Below are positions 34,301 through 41,398 of a stretch of 44,710 nt of DNA, piece by piece. Source of the DNA: an uncultured Candidatus Saccharibacteria bacterium. Its GTDB lineage: Bacteria; Patescibacteria; Saccharimonadia; Saccharimonadales; CAMLKC01. Location: positions 1 through 44,710 of the forward strand of contig CAMLDM010000003.1 in the NCBI GenBank assembly GCA_946479025.1, written 5' to 3'. Each line of letters opens with the position of its first letter. Positions within the stretch are counted from its first letter, which is position 1. The position numbers and the translations under genes are program-made. A model generated the notes under the pieces. That model had not been told where the DNA came from. It saw nothing but the letters and a program-made list of their open reading frames with translations, and ran no database searches.

Positions 34301-35433
34301 TAGCGGATCACTTTCGCGATTTCAGGAACGAGTAGCTCATCAAAAACGCTCGGAATGATATGTTCGGCGTCTGGTAATTTCACAAGGCTGGCGATGGCTT
34401 CGGCTGCAGCAACCTTGTGCTCATCAGTGATTTTTTTCACTCCGTTATCGAGTGCGCCGCGGAAAATGCCAGGGAAGGCTGTGGCGTTATTGACCTGGTT
34501 CGGGAAGTCGCTTCGTCCAGTAGCGATAACAGCTACGCCGGCTGCTTTGGCGACGTCCGGCATGATTTCCGGTGTTGGGTTGGCGAGCGCGAAGACGACC
34601 GGCTTTTCCGCCATTTTCGCGATGAGTTCTTCGGTGAGAAGCCCCGGCTGACTAACGCCTATGAAAATGTCGGCGTCCATGAGCGCTTCTTCGAGCGAGC
34701 CGCTAGCCGAAGAATCAACGAACTCCAATAGTGCTTTTTTCGAATCGTTTAAATCAGTCCGCGAGGCGCCAACGATGCCTTTGCTATCCACGGCCACAAT
34801 CTGCGGCTGGGCGTAAAGATGCAGCAGCTTGGTAATTGCGGTGCCGGCCGCGCCCGCGCCGACGATGACAATTTTGCAATCGCTCAAGTTTTTACTCACG
34901 ACTTTCATCGAGTTAATAAGCCCAGCGAGCGTCACGACGGCCGTACCGTGCTGGTCGTCGTGAAAGACGGGGATGTCGAGTTCCGCCTTGAGTCGCTCCT
35001 CGACTTCGAAACACTTCGGCGCAGAGATATCCTCGAGGTTGATGGCACCGAAACTCGGAGCGATCGCTTTAACTGTCGCTACGATTTCATCCGGCGTGTG
35101 CACATCGAGGATGATCGGAATGCTGTCGATGTCAGCGAAGTGCTTGAAAAGGAGCGCCTTGCCTTCCATGACCGGCATCGAGCCTTTCGGACCGATGTCG
35201 CCAAGGCCGAGAACGGCCGAACCATCTGAAATTACTGCGACCAGATTGTTTGTCCACGTATAAACGGGAAGTAGCGATTCGTCTTCGGCAATCGCGCGCG
35301 AAACGGCTGCTACGCCCGGCGTGTAGTATGCGCTTAGTTTTTCTTTATCAAGCGGGCTGTCGTCGCGTAGATGCGTAGAAATCTTCCCTTTGTATTTTTT
35401 GTGGAGTTCCAAAGCGAGTTCGTCGTAGTTCAT
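34300..35433 (-). CDS. NAD(P)-dependent malic enzyme
   Basis: 377 residues, the short bacterial type without a phosphotransacetylase tail. The order is YYTPGVAAVS, the metal site LEDISAPKCFEVE and FHDDQHGTAVV, the Rossmann motif VIVGAGAAGTAI, and FALANPTPEI with ATGRSDFPNQVNN. It makes pyruvate, CO2 and NAD(P)H from malate, a route to reducing power. I start at ATG 35433: a minus-strand TATACT (35440-35445) lies exactly 6 nt upstream, and the 16 codons before it do not match the family. Confidence 0.95.
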   Translation of the reverse strand: MNYDELALELHKKYKGKISTHLRDDSPLDKEKLSAYYTPGVAAVSRAIAEDESLLPVYTWTNNLVAVISDGSAVLGLGDIGPKGSMPVMEGKALLFKHFADIDSIPIILDVHTPDEIVATVKAIAPSFGAINLEDISAPKCFEVEERLKAELDIPVFHDDQHGTAVVTLAGLINSMKVVSKNLSDCKIVIVGAGAAGTAITKLLHLYAQPQIVAVDSKGIVGASRTDLNDSKKALLEFVDSSASGSLEEALMDADIFIGVSQPGLLTEELIAKMAEKPVVFALANPTPEIMPDVAKAAGVAVIATGRSDFPNQVNNATAFPGIFRGALDNGVKKITDEHKVAAAEAIASLVKLPDAEHIIPSVFDELLVPEIAKVIR

Positions 35434-35439
35434 ACTATA

Positions 35440-35468
35440 AGTATATCGCGAAAACGCCGGTTTATGAT
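35440..35468. promoter_or_regulatory. Divergent promoters (malic enzyme / small GC-rich gene)
   Basis: The minus strand has TATACT (35440-35445), 6 nt before the malic enzyme ATG, with no leader. The plus strand has TATGAT (35463-35468) ahead of the GC-rich gene, giving a leader of about 33 nt with a strong ribosome site. Confidence 0.55.
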
Positions 35469-35507
35469 ATAAAGAAGACAAGCGTTCCTATCTATCGGAG
35501 GTGGAAA

Positions 35508-35840
35508 GTGAAGCCGGACGTGCTTTATTGCATCAACTCTCAGGGCGGTATCTTCTACGTTCTGAGGGGCGGCTGGCGGCATCGGCGCAAGATCCGGCGC
35601 GCCCTGTGGGCCCACGAAGACGTCGCCATGGTGACGAGGGGTCTTCCGGAAGGTACGCTTCTCCCGGAGGGATGCAAGGACGCGTTCTTCGTTCTCGGTG
35701 ACGTTAACAGGAACCCGGCCGAGATGCGTACCGACACTTTCATGCGGAAGGTGGCGGAGTCGGTGGCCAGTATCCTGCGAATCTCACTGACGCTGGACGA
35801 AGAGACGGTCCGCGAGATACGACTCCCCGAAAAACGCTAA
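35508..35840 (+). CDS. Small GC-rich hypothetical protein
   Basis: 110 residues from a GTG with a near-ideal ribosome site (CGGAGG, 5 nt away). No family recognised. The N-terminus (VLYCINSQGGIFYVLRGGWRH) looks like short beta strands, the middle is basic, and the last third is helical (TDTFMRKVAESVASILRISL). No signal peptide or membrane helix is seen. Codon use is GC-rich (GGG, CCG, GTC) compared with flanking genes. It stands alone between malic enzyme and rplS and is followed by a 60-nt hairpin. It shares this layout with 4575-4943 and 43439-43582. Confidence 0.72.
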   Translation: MKPDVLYCINSQGGIFYVLRGGWRHRRKIRRALWAHEDVAMVTRGLPEGTLLPEGCKDAFFVLGDVNRNPAEMRTDTFMRKVAESVASILRISLTLDEETVREIRLPEKR

Positions 35841-35905
35841 CCCGCCCGAAGTTGAGCCGACTGGAAACTCGTTTCCGTCAGTCGCTCCTTCGGGGCGGGC
35901 TCTTC
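35841..35905 (+). terminator. Very long hairpin after the small GC-rich gene
   Basis: CCCGCCCGAAG (35841-35851) pairs with the 35888-35899 arm (one bulged G), then GAGC/GCTC, GACTG/CAGTC and GGAAAC/GTTTCC around a 2-nt loop. About 25 pairs occur in 60 nt, followed by TCTTCTTC. This is much longer than the other terminators here. Confidence 0.8.
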
Positions 35906-35942
35906 TTCGTATAAAACCCTTTAAATTTACGAAATAATTTGC

Positions 35943-35948
35943 TATAAT
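35943..35948 (+). promoter_or_regulatory. rplS promoter
   Basis: A consensus TATAAT sits in the extended form ATTTGCTATAAT. The leader to the rplS ATG is about 36 nt. Confidence 0.65.
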
Positions 35949-35990
35949 CAATAGCTGATTGTATTTATAAACGAGTAAAGCGAGAGAATA

Positions 35991-36410
35991 ATGAGTTTTG
36001 CATTGATCCAAAAAGTGAACGACGAGCAGAAAAAAGCTGGCGTCGTTGACGCGCGCAGCGGCGACACCGTTCGCGTTCACCAGAAAATTAAAGAAGGTAA
36101 CAAGGAGCGTATCCAGATCTTTGAAGGTGTCGTTATCCGCACCGACAACAAAAAATCACACACCAGCCGTATTACGGTTCGTAAGATCGCCAGCGGTGTT
36201 GGCGTGGAAAAAAGCTTCCTGCTTCACAGCCCGCTCGTAGAAAAAGTTGAAATTGTCCGCCGCGCGAAAGTTCGCCGTAACTTCCTTTCATACCTCCGCG
36301 CACGCAGCGGTAAAAGCGCTCGTCTTGTGGCTAAGAACTTTGACCGCGAAGGCGTCAACAAAGTTGCCGAAGCTCCAAAAGAAGAGCCAAAGGAAGAAAA
36401 AGCAGAATAA
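35991..36410 (+). CDS. rplS: 50S ribosomal protein L19
   Basis: 139 residues. The L19 core (about 1-112) is complete: GDTVRVHQKIKEGNKERIQ, FEGVVI, ITVRKIASGVGVEKSF and KVRRNFLSYLR. A C-terminal extension of about 25 residues rich in Lys, Glu and Ala follows, absent from the roughly 115-residue proteins of most bacteria. L19 lies at the subunit interface. In many genomes it sits with trmD and rimM; here it is alone with its own promoter and terminator, as is common in reduced genomes. Confidence 0.97.
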   Translation: MSFALIQKVNDEQKKAGVVDARSGDTVRVHQKIKEGNKERIQIFEGVVIRTDNKKSHTSRITVRKIASGVGVEKSFLLHSPLVEKVEIVRRAKVRRNFLSYLRARSGKSARLVAKNFDREGVNKVAEAPKEEPKEEKAE

Positions 36411-36428
36411 TCTCACTCCTAGATAACA

Positions 36429-36454
36429 GCCGTCCGCTCTGCCGGGCGGCTTTT
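36429..36454 (+). terminator. rplS terminator
   Basis: GCCGTCCG / loop CTCTGC / CGGGCGGC, one wobble pair, then TTTT. The next -10 box begins 5 nt later. Confidence 0.85.
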
Positions 36455-36458
36455 CGTA

Positions 36459-36464
36459 TATACT
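36459..36464 (+). promoter_or_regulatory. rnhB-yraN -10 box (leaderless)
   Basis: TATACT ends 7 nt before the ATG at 36472. The intervening AGGGGG is only 1 nt from the ATG, too near to act as a ribosome site. Confidence 0.6.
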
Positions 36465-36471
36465 AGGGGGT

Positions 36472-37401
36472 ATGATTGTCGGAATCGACGAAGTTGGGCG
36501 CGGCGCGTGGGCAGGACCGCTGGTGGTGGGAGCCGTTCTTTTAGGTGGCGCGCGGATTGAAGGGTTGACCGATAGTAAACTGCTGACGAAAAAGAAGCGG
36601 GAGCTGCTCGATATTGAAATTCGTCAGAAAGCGTTCGGAATTGGGCTTGGCTGGGTGAGTGCCAAAGAGATCGACAAGATCGGGCTGAGTGCGGCGTTAA
36701 AACTGGCTTCCCGGCGGGCGGTGGCACATATCCGCGGGGAATACGGAGAAATTATTATCGATGGGACAATTAAGCTGCTCGATGATGACAGAGTGACGCT
36801 TATGAAAAAGGCTGATCTTTTGGTGCCGAGCGTTTCAGCTGCTTCTATTGTGGCTAAAGTGGCGCGTGATAACTACATGAGGCATCTGGACGTGGTGTTT
36901 CCGGGATATGGGTTTTCAGGACACGTGGGGTACGGTACGGCTACGCACCGGGCGTCAATTAATTCTCTTGGTGTGACGCCGGTACATAGGCTGTCCTTCG
37001 GGCCTTTGCAAAAGTACGGATACGAGGCGAAAGCGGACAAAAAGCAAAATCCCGAAAAGACAACAAAGCAGATAGGCGACAGTGCAGAGACGGTCGTTAA
37101 GGAGTACTTAATAGAACAAGGGCATGATATCTTAGCACGTAACTGGCGTACGAAGTTCTGTGAAATCGATATTGTTTCACGCCTTCATGATACGGTATAT
37201 TTTACGGAGGTGAAGTATCGCAAATCGGACGCTCAGGGCGGGGGATTGGCGGCGATTACCCCGAAAAAACAGCGTCAAATGGCATTTGCCGCCGAGCTGT
37301 TCATCACTAAATATCATCTGCAAAATATGGACGTTTTGCTCGCGGCGGCCGATGTTACGGGCACACCACCACGAATCAAAGAATTTTTAGAGCTTCGCTA
37401 G
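36472..37401 (+). CDS. rnhB: Fused ribonuclease HII and YraN/UPF0102 nuclease-like domain
   Basis: 309 residues. Residues 1-190 are RNase HII: IDEVGRGAWAGPLVVGAVLL gives the first Asp-Glu, LTDSKLL follows, EIIIDG the next Asp, and AKVARDNYM the last. After a Lys-rich linker (about 182-198), residues 199-309 are a YraN/UPF0102 domain with GDSAETVVKEYL, ILARNWRTKFCEIDIVS and FTEVKYRKS, the Asp/Glu-Lys nuclease pattern. RNase HII cuts RNA in RNA-DNA hybrids; YraN has a Holliday-junction-resolvase-like fold of unclear role. In most bacteria rnhB and yraN are separate neighbours. The stop overlaps the convergent aminopeptidase gene by 15 nt. Confidence 0.93.
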   Translation: MIVGIDEVGRGAWAGPLVVGAVLLGGARIEGLTDSKLLTKKKRELLDIEIRQKAFGIGLGWVSAKEIDKIGLSAALKLASRRAVAHIRGEYGEIIIDGTIKLLDDDRVTLMKKADLLVPSVSAASIVAKVARDNYMRHLDVVFPGYGFSGHVGYGTATHRASINSLGVTPVHRLSFGPLQKYGYEAKADKKQNPEKTTKQIGDSAETVVKEYLIEQGHDILARNWRTKFCEIDIVSRLHDTVYFTEVKYRKSDAQGGGLAAITPKKQRQMAFAAELFITKYHLQNMDVLLAAADVTGTPPRIKEFLELR

Positions 37402-39915
37402 GGCTTCACGCACGGCGTCACCGTCACGCTCCAGCAGCTCAATGCGACCCTCGATTTCGCCAATACCGATCGTAATAACACGGGCAAGAGCCGGTTCACT
37501 TTTAAGCGGTGTGAAGAATGTCCGGTATTCTTCCAGCTGCTCGCGGGTGGTAAGCATGCTTGCGGCGTAGCGTGGAAAATCGTCGTAACTTTTGTCGCTA
37601 CCGAATGTTTTTTCGATCCACGGCCAGCAGTCTCGCAACCACTGCCAAGTGAGCGCGCGGCCTTCGCGGTTGCGTAGCAGCCATACGACCCAGCGGGTGA
37701 CGTCTTGGTGGCGGATGGCCGTGTCAGCCTTAATAAGGGTCAGAAGCTGCTCGATCGTTTCTTTGTCCTGCGTTGACGTGATGGCGCTCGCGATATCTTG
37801 CTGGAGCTCGGCTGAAGAAGTGGCCTTGTATTGTTCAAGCAGTGTCGTTACGACAGTTTCATCGTTCCCGTAGCGGACAACCGACCCAACGATCAGCGCG
37901 CGAAGCTCAGCGTCCAGCTCTTCTAGCGGTGTGCTGCGGTAAAGTTTTTCGGCGATCTTTAGTACTTCAGTATCCTGGCTGTAAATCATCAGGCCGATGA
38001 TCGTTGCGCGAAGTTTGGTGTCGGTCTCCGGCTCGTTTTCTTTCGCAGTCCAACCGAGGTGTTCGTATTGCGTTCGGGCGAGGTTGCCGGATAGTTCACG
38101 GAGCTTATTTTCCGCTTCCTGGTCTGTTTCAACAAACTTTTTTAGCTCGTTGATAGCAAGGCTGATGATATCCCATACGGGTTCGGTCGTTTCATTTTTG
38201 TAAGCGTCGAGCAGCGGAATGAGCGTGGCGCTTGAAATAACGCCGCCGCGGGCGAGCAGCGTTTGTTCGTGCAGAAGCTGGACACGGTCGAGTGGCGAAA
38301 GGTTGCCGGCTTTCAGCTCATTTATTAGCTTCGTCATCAGGCCGTAGTCGTACTGGGTGATAAAGTGCGCCGTGTCGCCGACATTGAGGCGCAGCGGCGT
38401 GGTGGACGAACGCTCGATGGTCGCCCGGCCAGTGGTGAGAAGTTCGGGCATGTCCTCGCTGTCGGAAGGATTGAGCGGGATGGGCCACAGTTTGGTAGAC
38501 GGCTCATGCGGGCCGACGAAGAATTGCTGCTGTGAAAGCGTCAGCTCGATTTCTTGCTGCGAGGCTTGCACGACAGGGTAGCCACTCTGTGAGATCCAGG
38601 TGTTCATAAAGTTTGTTATATCTTTGCCGCTAGCTTCCCCAAGAGCTTGCCAGAGGTCGTCACCTTCGGTGTTGCTGTATTTATGCTTTGCGAAATATGC
38701 TTTCAGGCCGGTTTGAAACGCATTGTGACCAATGTATTGCTGCAGCATGCGAAGCAGCCGCGCACCCTTGGCGTAAACGATCGCGCCGTCGAACAGCGTG
38801 CTGATTTCATCTGGGTGATGAACATCAACTTGTACCGGCTGAACTCCTTCGAGGCTATCGCGGCGGAGCGCGACGATACTTTCATTAGTGGCGAAATCGA
38901 GCCAGATGTTCCATTCTGGGTGCAGAGCGTCAATGGCAATGTATTCCATCAGCGTGGCGAAGCTTTCGTTCAGCCAAAGGTTGTTCCACCATTTCATAGT
39001 AACGAGGTTGCCAAACCATTGGTGGCTGAGCTCATGAGCGATGACGGTTGCGATGTAATGCCGGCTCGAGACGCCCGTTGTTGCAGGATCGGCCAGCAGG
39101 GCGATTTCGCGGTACGTTACGAGACCCCAGTTTTCCATTGCGCCGGCCGAAAAATCAGGAAGAGCGACATGATCGGATTTTGGCAGCGGGTACGGCGTAT
39201 CAAAATACTCTTCGAAGAAGTCGATAGTGCGAGTGGCTATGTCCAGTGCAAAATCAAGGCTTTCGGCAGGTTGTGCAGGTGTCGCCCAGATGCTCACCTC
39301 AACGCCGCGCTTAGTAATGGCGGTTTTACGGTGCAGGTCGCCAGCGATCCATGCTAGAAGGTAGGTGCTCATGCGCGGCGTGGTATCAAAAGTGGTGACC
39401 AGGCGGCCGTCTTCAACTTCTTGCGTTGAAACGGGCATGTTTCCGAGTACGGTAACCTCTTGTTCGGTCGCAACAGCAACATCGAATGTTGCTTTGGCCT
39501 CAGGCTCGTCGATACACGGGAAGGCCTCCCGGGCGTGGTGGCTTTCAAACTGCGTGGCGAGAATTTCCTTCTTGATGCCCTCGTGCTCGTAGTAGCACGG
39601 GTAAAGACCGTGCATGGCGTCGGTGATTTTGCCGCTAAACGCTATCACGACGATGTGACGGCCAGCTTTAATGTCAGGGTGAATGATCGTGAGTTCATCG
39701 TTTTCGCCGGCGCTGTAGTCTGCTGATTTTCCATCCATCGTTATCGATTCGATGGTCAGTTCTTTGCTGTGTACGACGATCTTATCGGCTTCGGCGGTTG
39801 ACGTGCCGTTTATCGTGACGGTGCCTCTGAACGCACGCTGAGCGCGGTCAAGATCAAGGTAAAGTTGGTAGTGTTCTGGAACAAAGTGGTCGATGAGGCG
39901 AGAAACGGTTTGCAT
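37387..39915 (-). CDS. M1-family aminopeptidase (PepN-like)
   Basis: 842 residues. GAMENWGLVTYRE (about 258) is the substrate-binding exopeptidase motif, and VIAHELSHQWFGNLVTMKWW (about 288) with WLNESF forms the zinc site HExxH-x18-E. A C-terminal helical ERAP1-like domain follows. It trims amino acids from peptide N-termini. No signal peptide is seen at the chosen start, so it should be cytoplasmic and process imported or scavenged peptides. I start at ATG 39915: TACAAT on the minus strand ends 7 nt before it, and the 71 codons upstream run into the divergent gene and do not match the family. Confidence 0.95.
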   Translation of the reverse strand: MQTVSRLIDHFVPEHYQLYLDLDRAQRAFRGTVTINGTSTAEADKIVVHSKELTIESITMDGKSADYSAGENDELTIIHPDIKAGRHIVVIAFSGKITDAMHGLYPCYYEHEGIKKEILATQFESHHAREAFPCIDEPEAKATFDVAVATEQEVTVLGNMPVSTQEVEDGRLVTTFDTTPRMSTYLLAWIAGDLHRKTAITKRGVEVSIWATPAQPAESLDFALDIATRTIDFFEEYFDTPYPLPKSDHVALPDFSAGAMENWGLVTYREIALLADPATTGVSSRHYIATVIAHELSHQWFGNLVTMKWWNNLWLNESFATLMEYIAIDALHPEWNIWLDFATNESIVALRRDSLEGVQPVQVDVHHPDEISTLFDGAIVYAKGARLLRMLQQYIGHNAFQTGLKAYFAKHKYSNTEGDDLWQALGEASGKDITNFMNTWISQSGYPVVQASQQEIELTLSQQQFFVGPHEPSTKLWPIPLNPSDSEDMPELLTTGRATIERSSTTPLRLNVGDTAHFITQYDYGLMTKLINELKAGNLSPLDRVQLLHEQTLLARGGVISSATLIPLLDAYKNETTEPVWDIISLAINELKKFVETDQEAENKLRELSGNLARTQYEHLGWTAKENEPETDTKLRATIIGLMIYSQDTEVLKIAEKLYRSTPLEELDAELRALIVGSVVRYGNDETVVTTLLEQYKATSSAELQQDIASAITSTQDKETIEQLLTLIKADTAIRHQDVTRWVVWLLRNREGRALTWQWLRDCWPWIEKTFGSDKSYDDFPRYAASMLTTREQLEEYRTFFTPLKSEPALARVITIGIGEIEGRIELLERDGDAVREALAKL

Positions 39916-39922
39916 AGTATCT

Positions 39923-39941
39923 ATTGTAGCAAAGGTATAAT
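39923..39941. promoter_or_regulatory. Back-to-back leaderless promoters (aminopeptidase / HNH nuclease)
   Basis: TACAAT on the minus strand (39923-39928) and TATAAT on the plus strand (39936-39941) are 7 bp apart. They lie 7 and 6 nt from the two divergent ATGs. The whole gap between start codons is 32 bp. Confidence 0.7.
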
Positions 39942-39947
39942 GAGTAT

Positions 39948-40640
39948 ATGAAGCATAGGTTGAAAATTCGGCGTACTGTCGCGTCGCTTGTACTCGCGGC
40001 CGGCGCTGCAGTAGTGCTACTCTTGCATCCTGATTTGCAGCAGTCGGTTGTGATGCCTGCGAAAGTGGACTCGCCGGCAGGTAGTGCAATATCCGCGCTG
40101 AATGAGCTTGCGGTAAAAGGGCGGGCACCCAAAACGGGCTACAGTCGCGATCAGTTCGGTGACGGCTGGGCGAGCCAGCGTGGCTGTGATACGCGAAACA
40201 TCATTTTGCGCCGTGACCTTGAAAATACAGTCGTAAACGACAAATGTCAGGTGACAAGTGGCACGCTCGACGATCCGTACACGGGCAAAACCATAGAATT
40301 CAAACGCGGTGCTGGCACGAGCGGCGACATTCAGATCGATCACGTAGTGGCGCTGAGCGATGCGTGGCAGTCGGGCGCGCAGCAACTTTCGCCGGAAAAG
40401 CGTGAGGCGCTAGCCAACGATCCGCTGGAGCTGCTTGCGGTTGATGGCCCTGCGAACCAGCAAAAAAGTGACGGTGACGCGGCCACATGGCTGCCCTCAA
40501 ACAAACCGTTTCGCTGCCAGTATGTCGCGCGGCAAATTGCCGTGAAAAAGAAGTACGGTTTATGGGTGAAACCGGCCGAAAAGGAGGCGATCACGCGCAT
40601 TCTTAGTACGTGTCCAAACCAGCCCCTCATAGTCAAATAG
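39948..40640 (+). CDS. Exported HNH endonuclease (DUF1524-like)
   Basis: 230 residues. A basic N-terminus and a hydrophobic stretch (TVASLVLAAGAAVVLLLHP) make an uncleaved anchor or signal peptide. The exported domain has YSRDQFGDGW, the cysteine in RGCDTRN, then IQIDHVVALSDAW (about 128-140, the catalytic DH) and DGPANQQKSDGDAATW, the N and H parts of the HNH site, plus FRCQYVARQIAVK. This pattern is very like secreted nucleases of Actinobacteria. A role in breaking down outside DNA for nucleotides or uptake is inferred. The -10 spacing predicts a leaderless mRNA. Confidence 0.9.
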   Translation: MKHRLKIRRTVASLVLAAGAAVVLLLHPDLQQSVVMPAKVDSPAGSAISALNELAVKGRAPKTGYSRDQFGDGWASQRGCDTRNIILRRDLENTVVNDKCQVTSGTLDDPYTGKTIEFKRGAGTSGDIQIDHVVALSDAWQSGAQQLSPEKREALANDPLELLAVDGPANQQKSDGDAATWLPSNKPFRCQYVARQIAVKKKYGLWVKPAEKEAITRILSTCPNQPLIVK

Positions 40641-40652
40641 GCCATGGTAAAT

Positions 40653-40682
40653 TTGTGGAGCCAGCAAGCAATTTGCTATAAT
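40653..40682 (+). promoter_or_regulatory. Promoter of the 20-residue micro-ORF
   Basis: TTGTGG (40653-40658), 18 bp, and extended -10 TGCTATAAT (box 40677-40682). The leader of about 53 nt contains GTGATGCGCGTCAC, a near-palindrome that could be an operator or small hairpin. Confidence 0.7.
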
Positions 40683-40741
40683 AAAATATGTGATGCGCGT
40701 CACAAGAGTAATCTTAAGACGAAAGAACGGAGGACTACACT

Positions 40742-40804
40742 ATGTTTGAACTCGCAGTAACCGTCGCACTATCAGCTATTGTTGGCTGGTCGGCAACTAA
40801 ATAG
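40742..40804 (+). CDS. 20-residue hydrophobic micro-protein
   Basis: The sequence MFELAVTVALSAIVGWSATK is one short hydrophobic helix with a Lys at the end, able to sit in a membrane. It has all the marks of a real gene: a consensus extended -10, a leader, an ideal ribosome site (CGGAGGA, 7 nt before ATG) and a clean terminator directly after the stop. It is not part of any longer ORF. Small membrane proteins or type I toxin-like peptides have this form, but I see no antisense RNA promoter to support a toxin-antitoxin pair. Function unknown. Confidence 0.65.
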   Translation: MFELAVTVALSAIVGWSATK

Positions 40805-40814
40805 TATTTTAACC

Positions 40815-40844
40815 AAAAAGAGCGGCTTCCATAGTCGCTCTTTT
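40815..40844 (+). terminator. Terminator of the micro-ORF
   Basis: AAAAGAGCG / 11-nt loop / CGCTCTTTT, a perfect 9-bp stem with A and T tracts on either side. Confidence 0.85.
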
Positions 40845-40864
40845 CCTTGCGTGAAAGGGGGCAT

Positions 40865-41398
40865 ATGGCAGATCTTACAGATAAAAAAGTAGCTATTATT
40901 TCAACCGATTACTTCGAGGAATCAGAACTTATGGAGCCACTTAAACAGCTTCGGGACATGGGCGTAACGGTTGACGTTATCGCCCCGCACGACGGAGTAA
41001 TACAGGCGCTTCGCCACGTTGAAATGGGACAAGAGGTCTCCGTAGATAAAACATTTGAACAGACGGACGCGGCCGAATACGACGCTGTTGTTATTCCTGG
41101 CGGTGTTGTGAACGCTGATCATTTGCGGATAGACAAGACGGCGCAGGAGTTTGTTCAGACGCTAGTTGACGCCGGCAAGCCCGTCGCGGCGATTTGTCAT
41201 GGTCCATGGCTGCTTGTTTCGGCCGGTGTCGCATCTGGCCGAACCTTCACGAGTTACCCAACCCTTGCAGATGACATCCGCAATGCAGGCGGGACGTGGG
41301 TTGACCAGGAGGTTGTGAGCGACGGCGTGTTCATTACGAGCCGAAATCCCGATGATCTTCCCGCGTTCATTGACGCTATCGTCGCGGCTCTCGGCTAG
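40865..41398 (+). CDS. DJ-1/PfpI family protein
   Basis: 177 residues. The nucleophile cysteine lies in AAICHGPWLLVSAG (about 110), with the family glutamate near the start (EESELMEPLKQL) and TSYPTLADDIRNAGG after it. This is the YhbO/PfpI subgroup, reported as deglycases or proteases that act on glyoxal-damaged molecules. The start ATG 40865 has GAAAGGGGG 5 nt upstream; an in-frame TTG at 40847 is less likely. It ends in a CTAG interlock with the convergent FKBP gene. Confidence 0.93.
   Translation: MADLTDKKVAIISTDYFEESELMEPLKQLRDMGVTVDVIAPHDGVIQALRHVEMGQEVSVDKTFEQTDAAEYDAVVIPGGVVNADHLRIDKTAQEFVQTLVDAGKPVAAICHGPWLLVSAGVASGRTFTSYPTLADDIRNAGGTWVDQEVVSDGVFITSRNPDDLPAFIDAIVAALG

Noticed and set aside
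38647..39357. 236-codon open frame antisense to the M1 aminopeptidase
   Set aside because: It covers the conserved zinc-site region of the real gene on the other strand; no family match or ribosome site.
40653..40844. Type I toxin-antitoxin system
   Set aside because: The micro-ORF is toxin-like in size, but I see no convincing antisense promoter over it, so the pair cannot be claimed.
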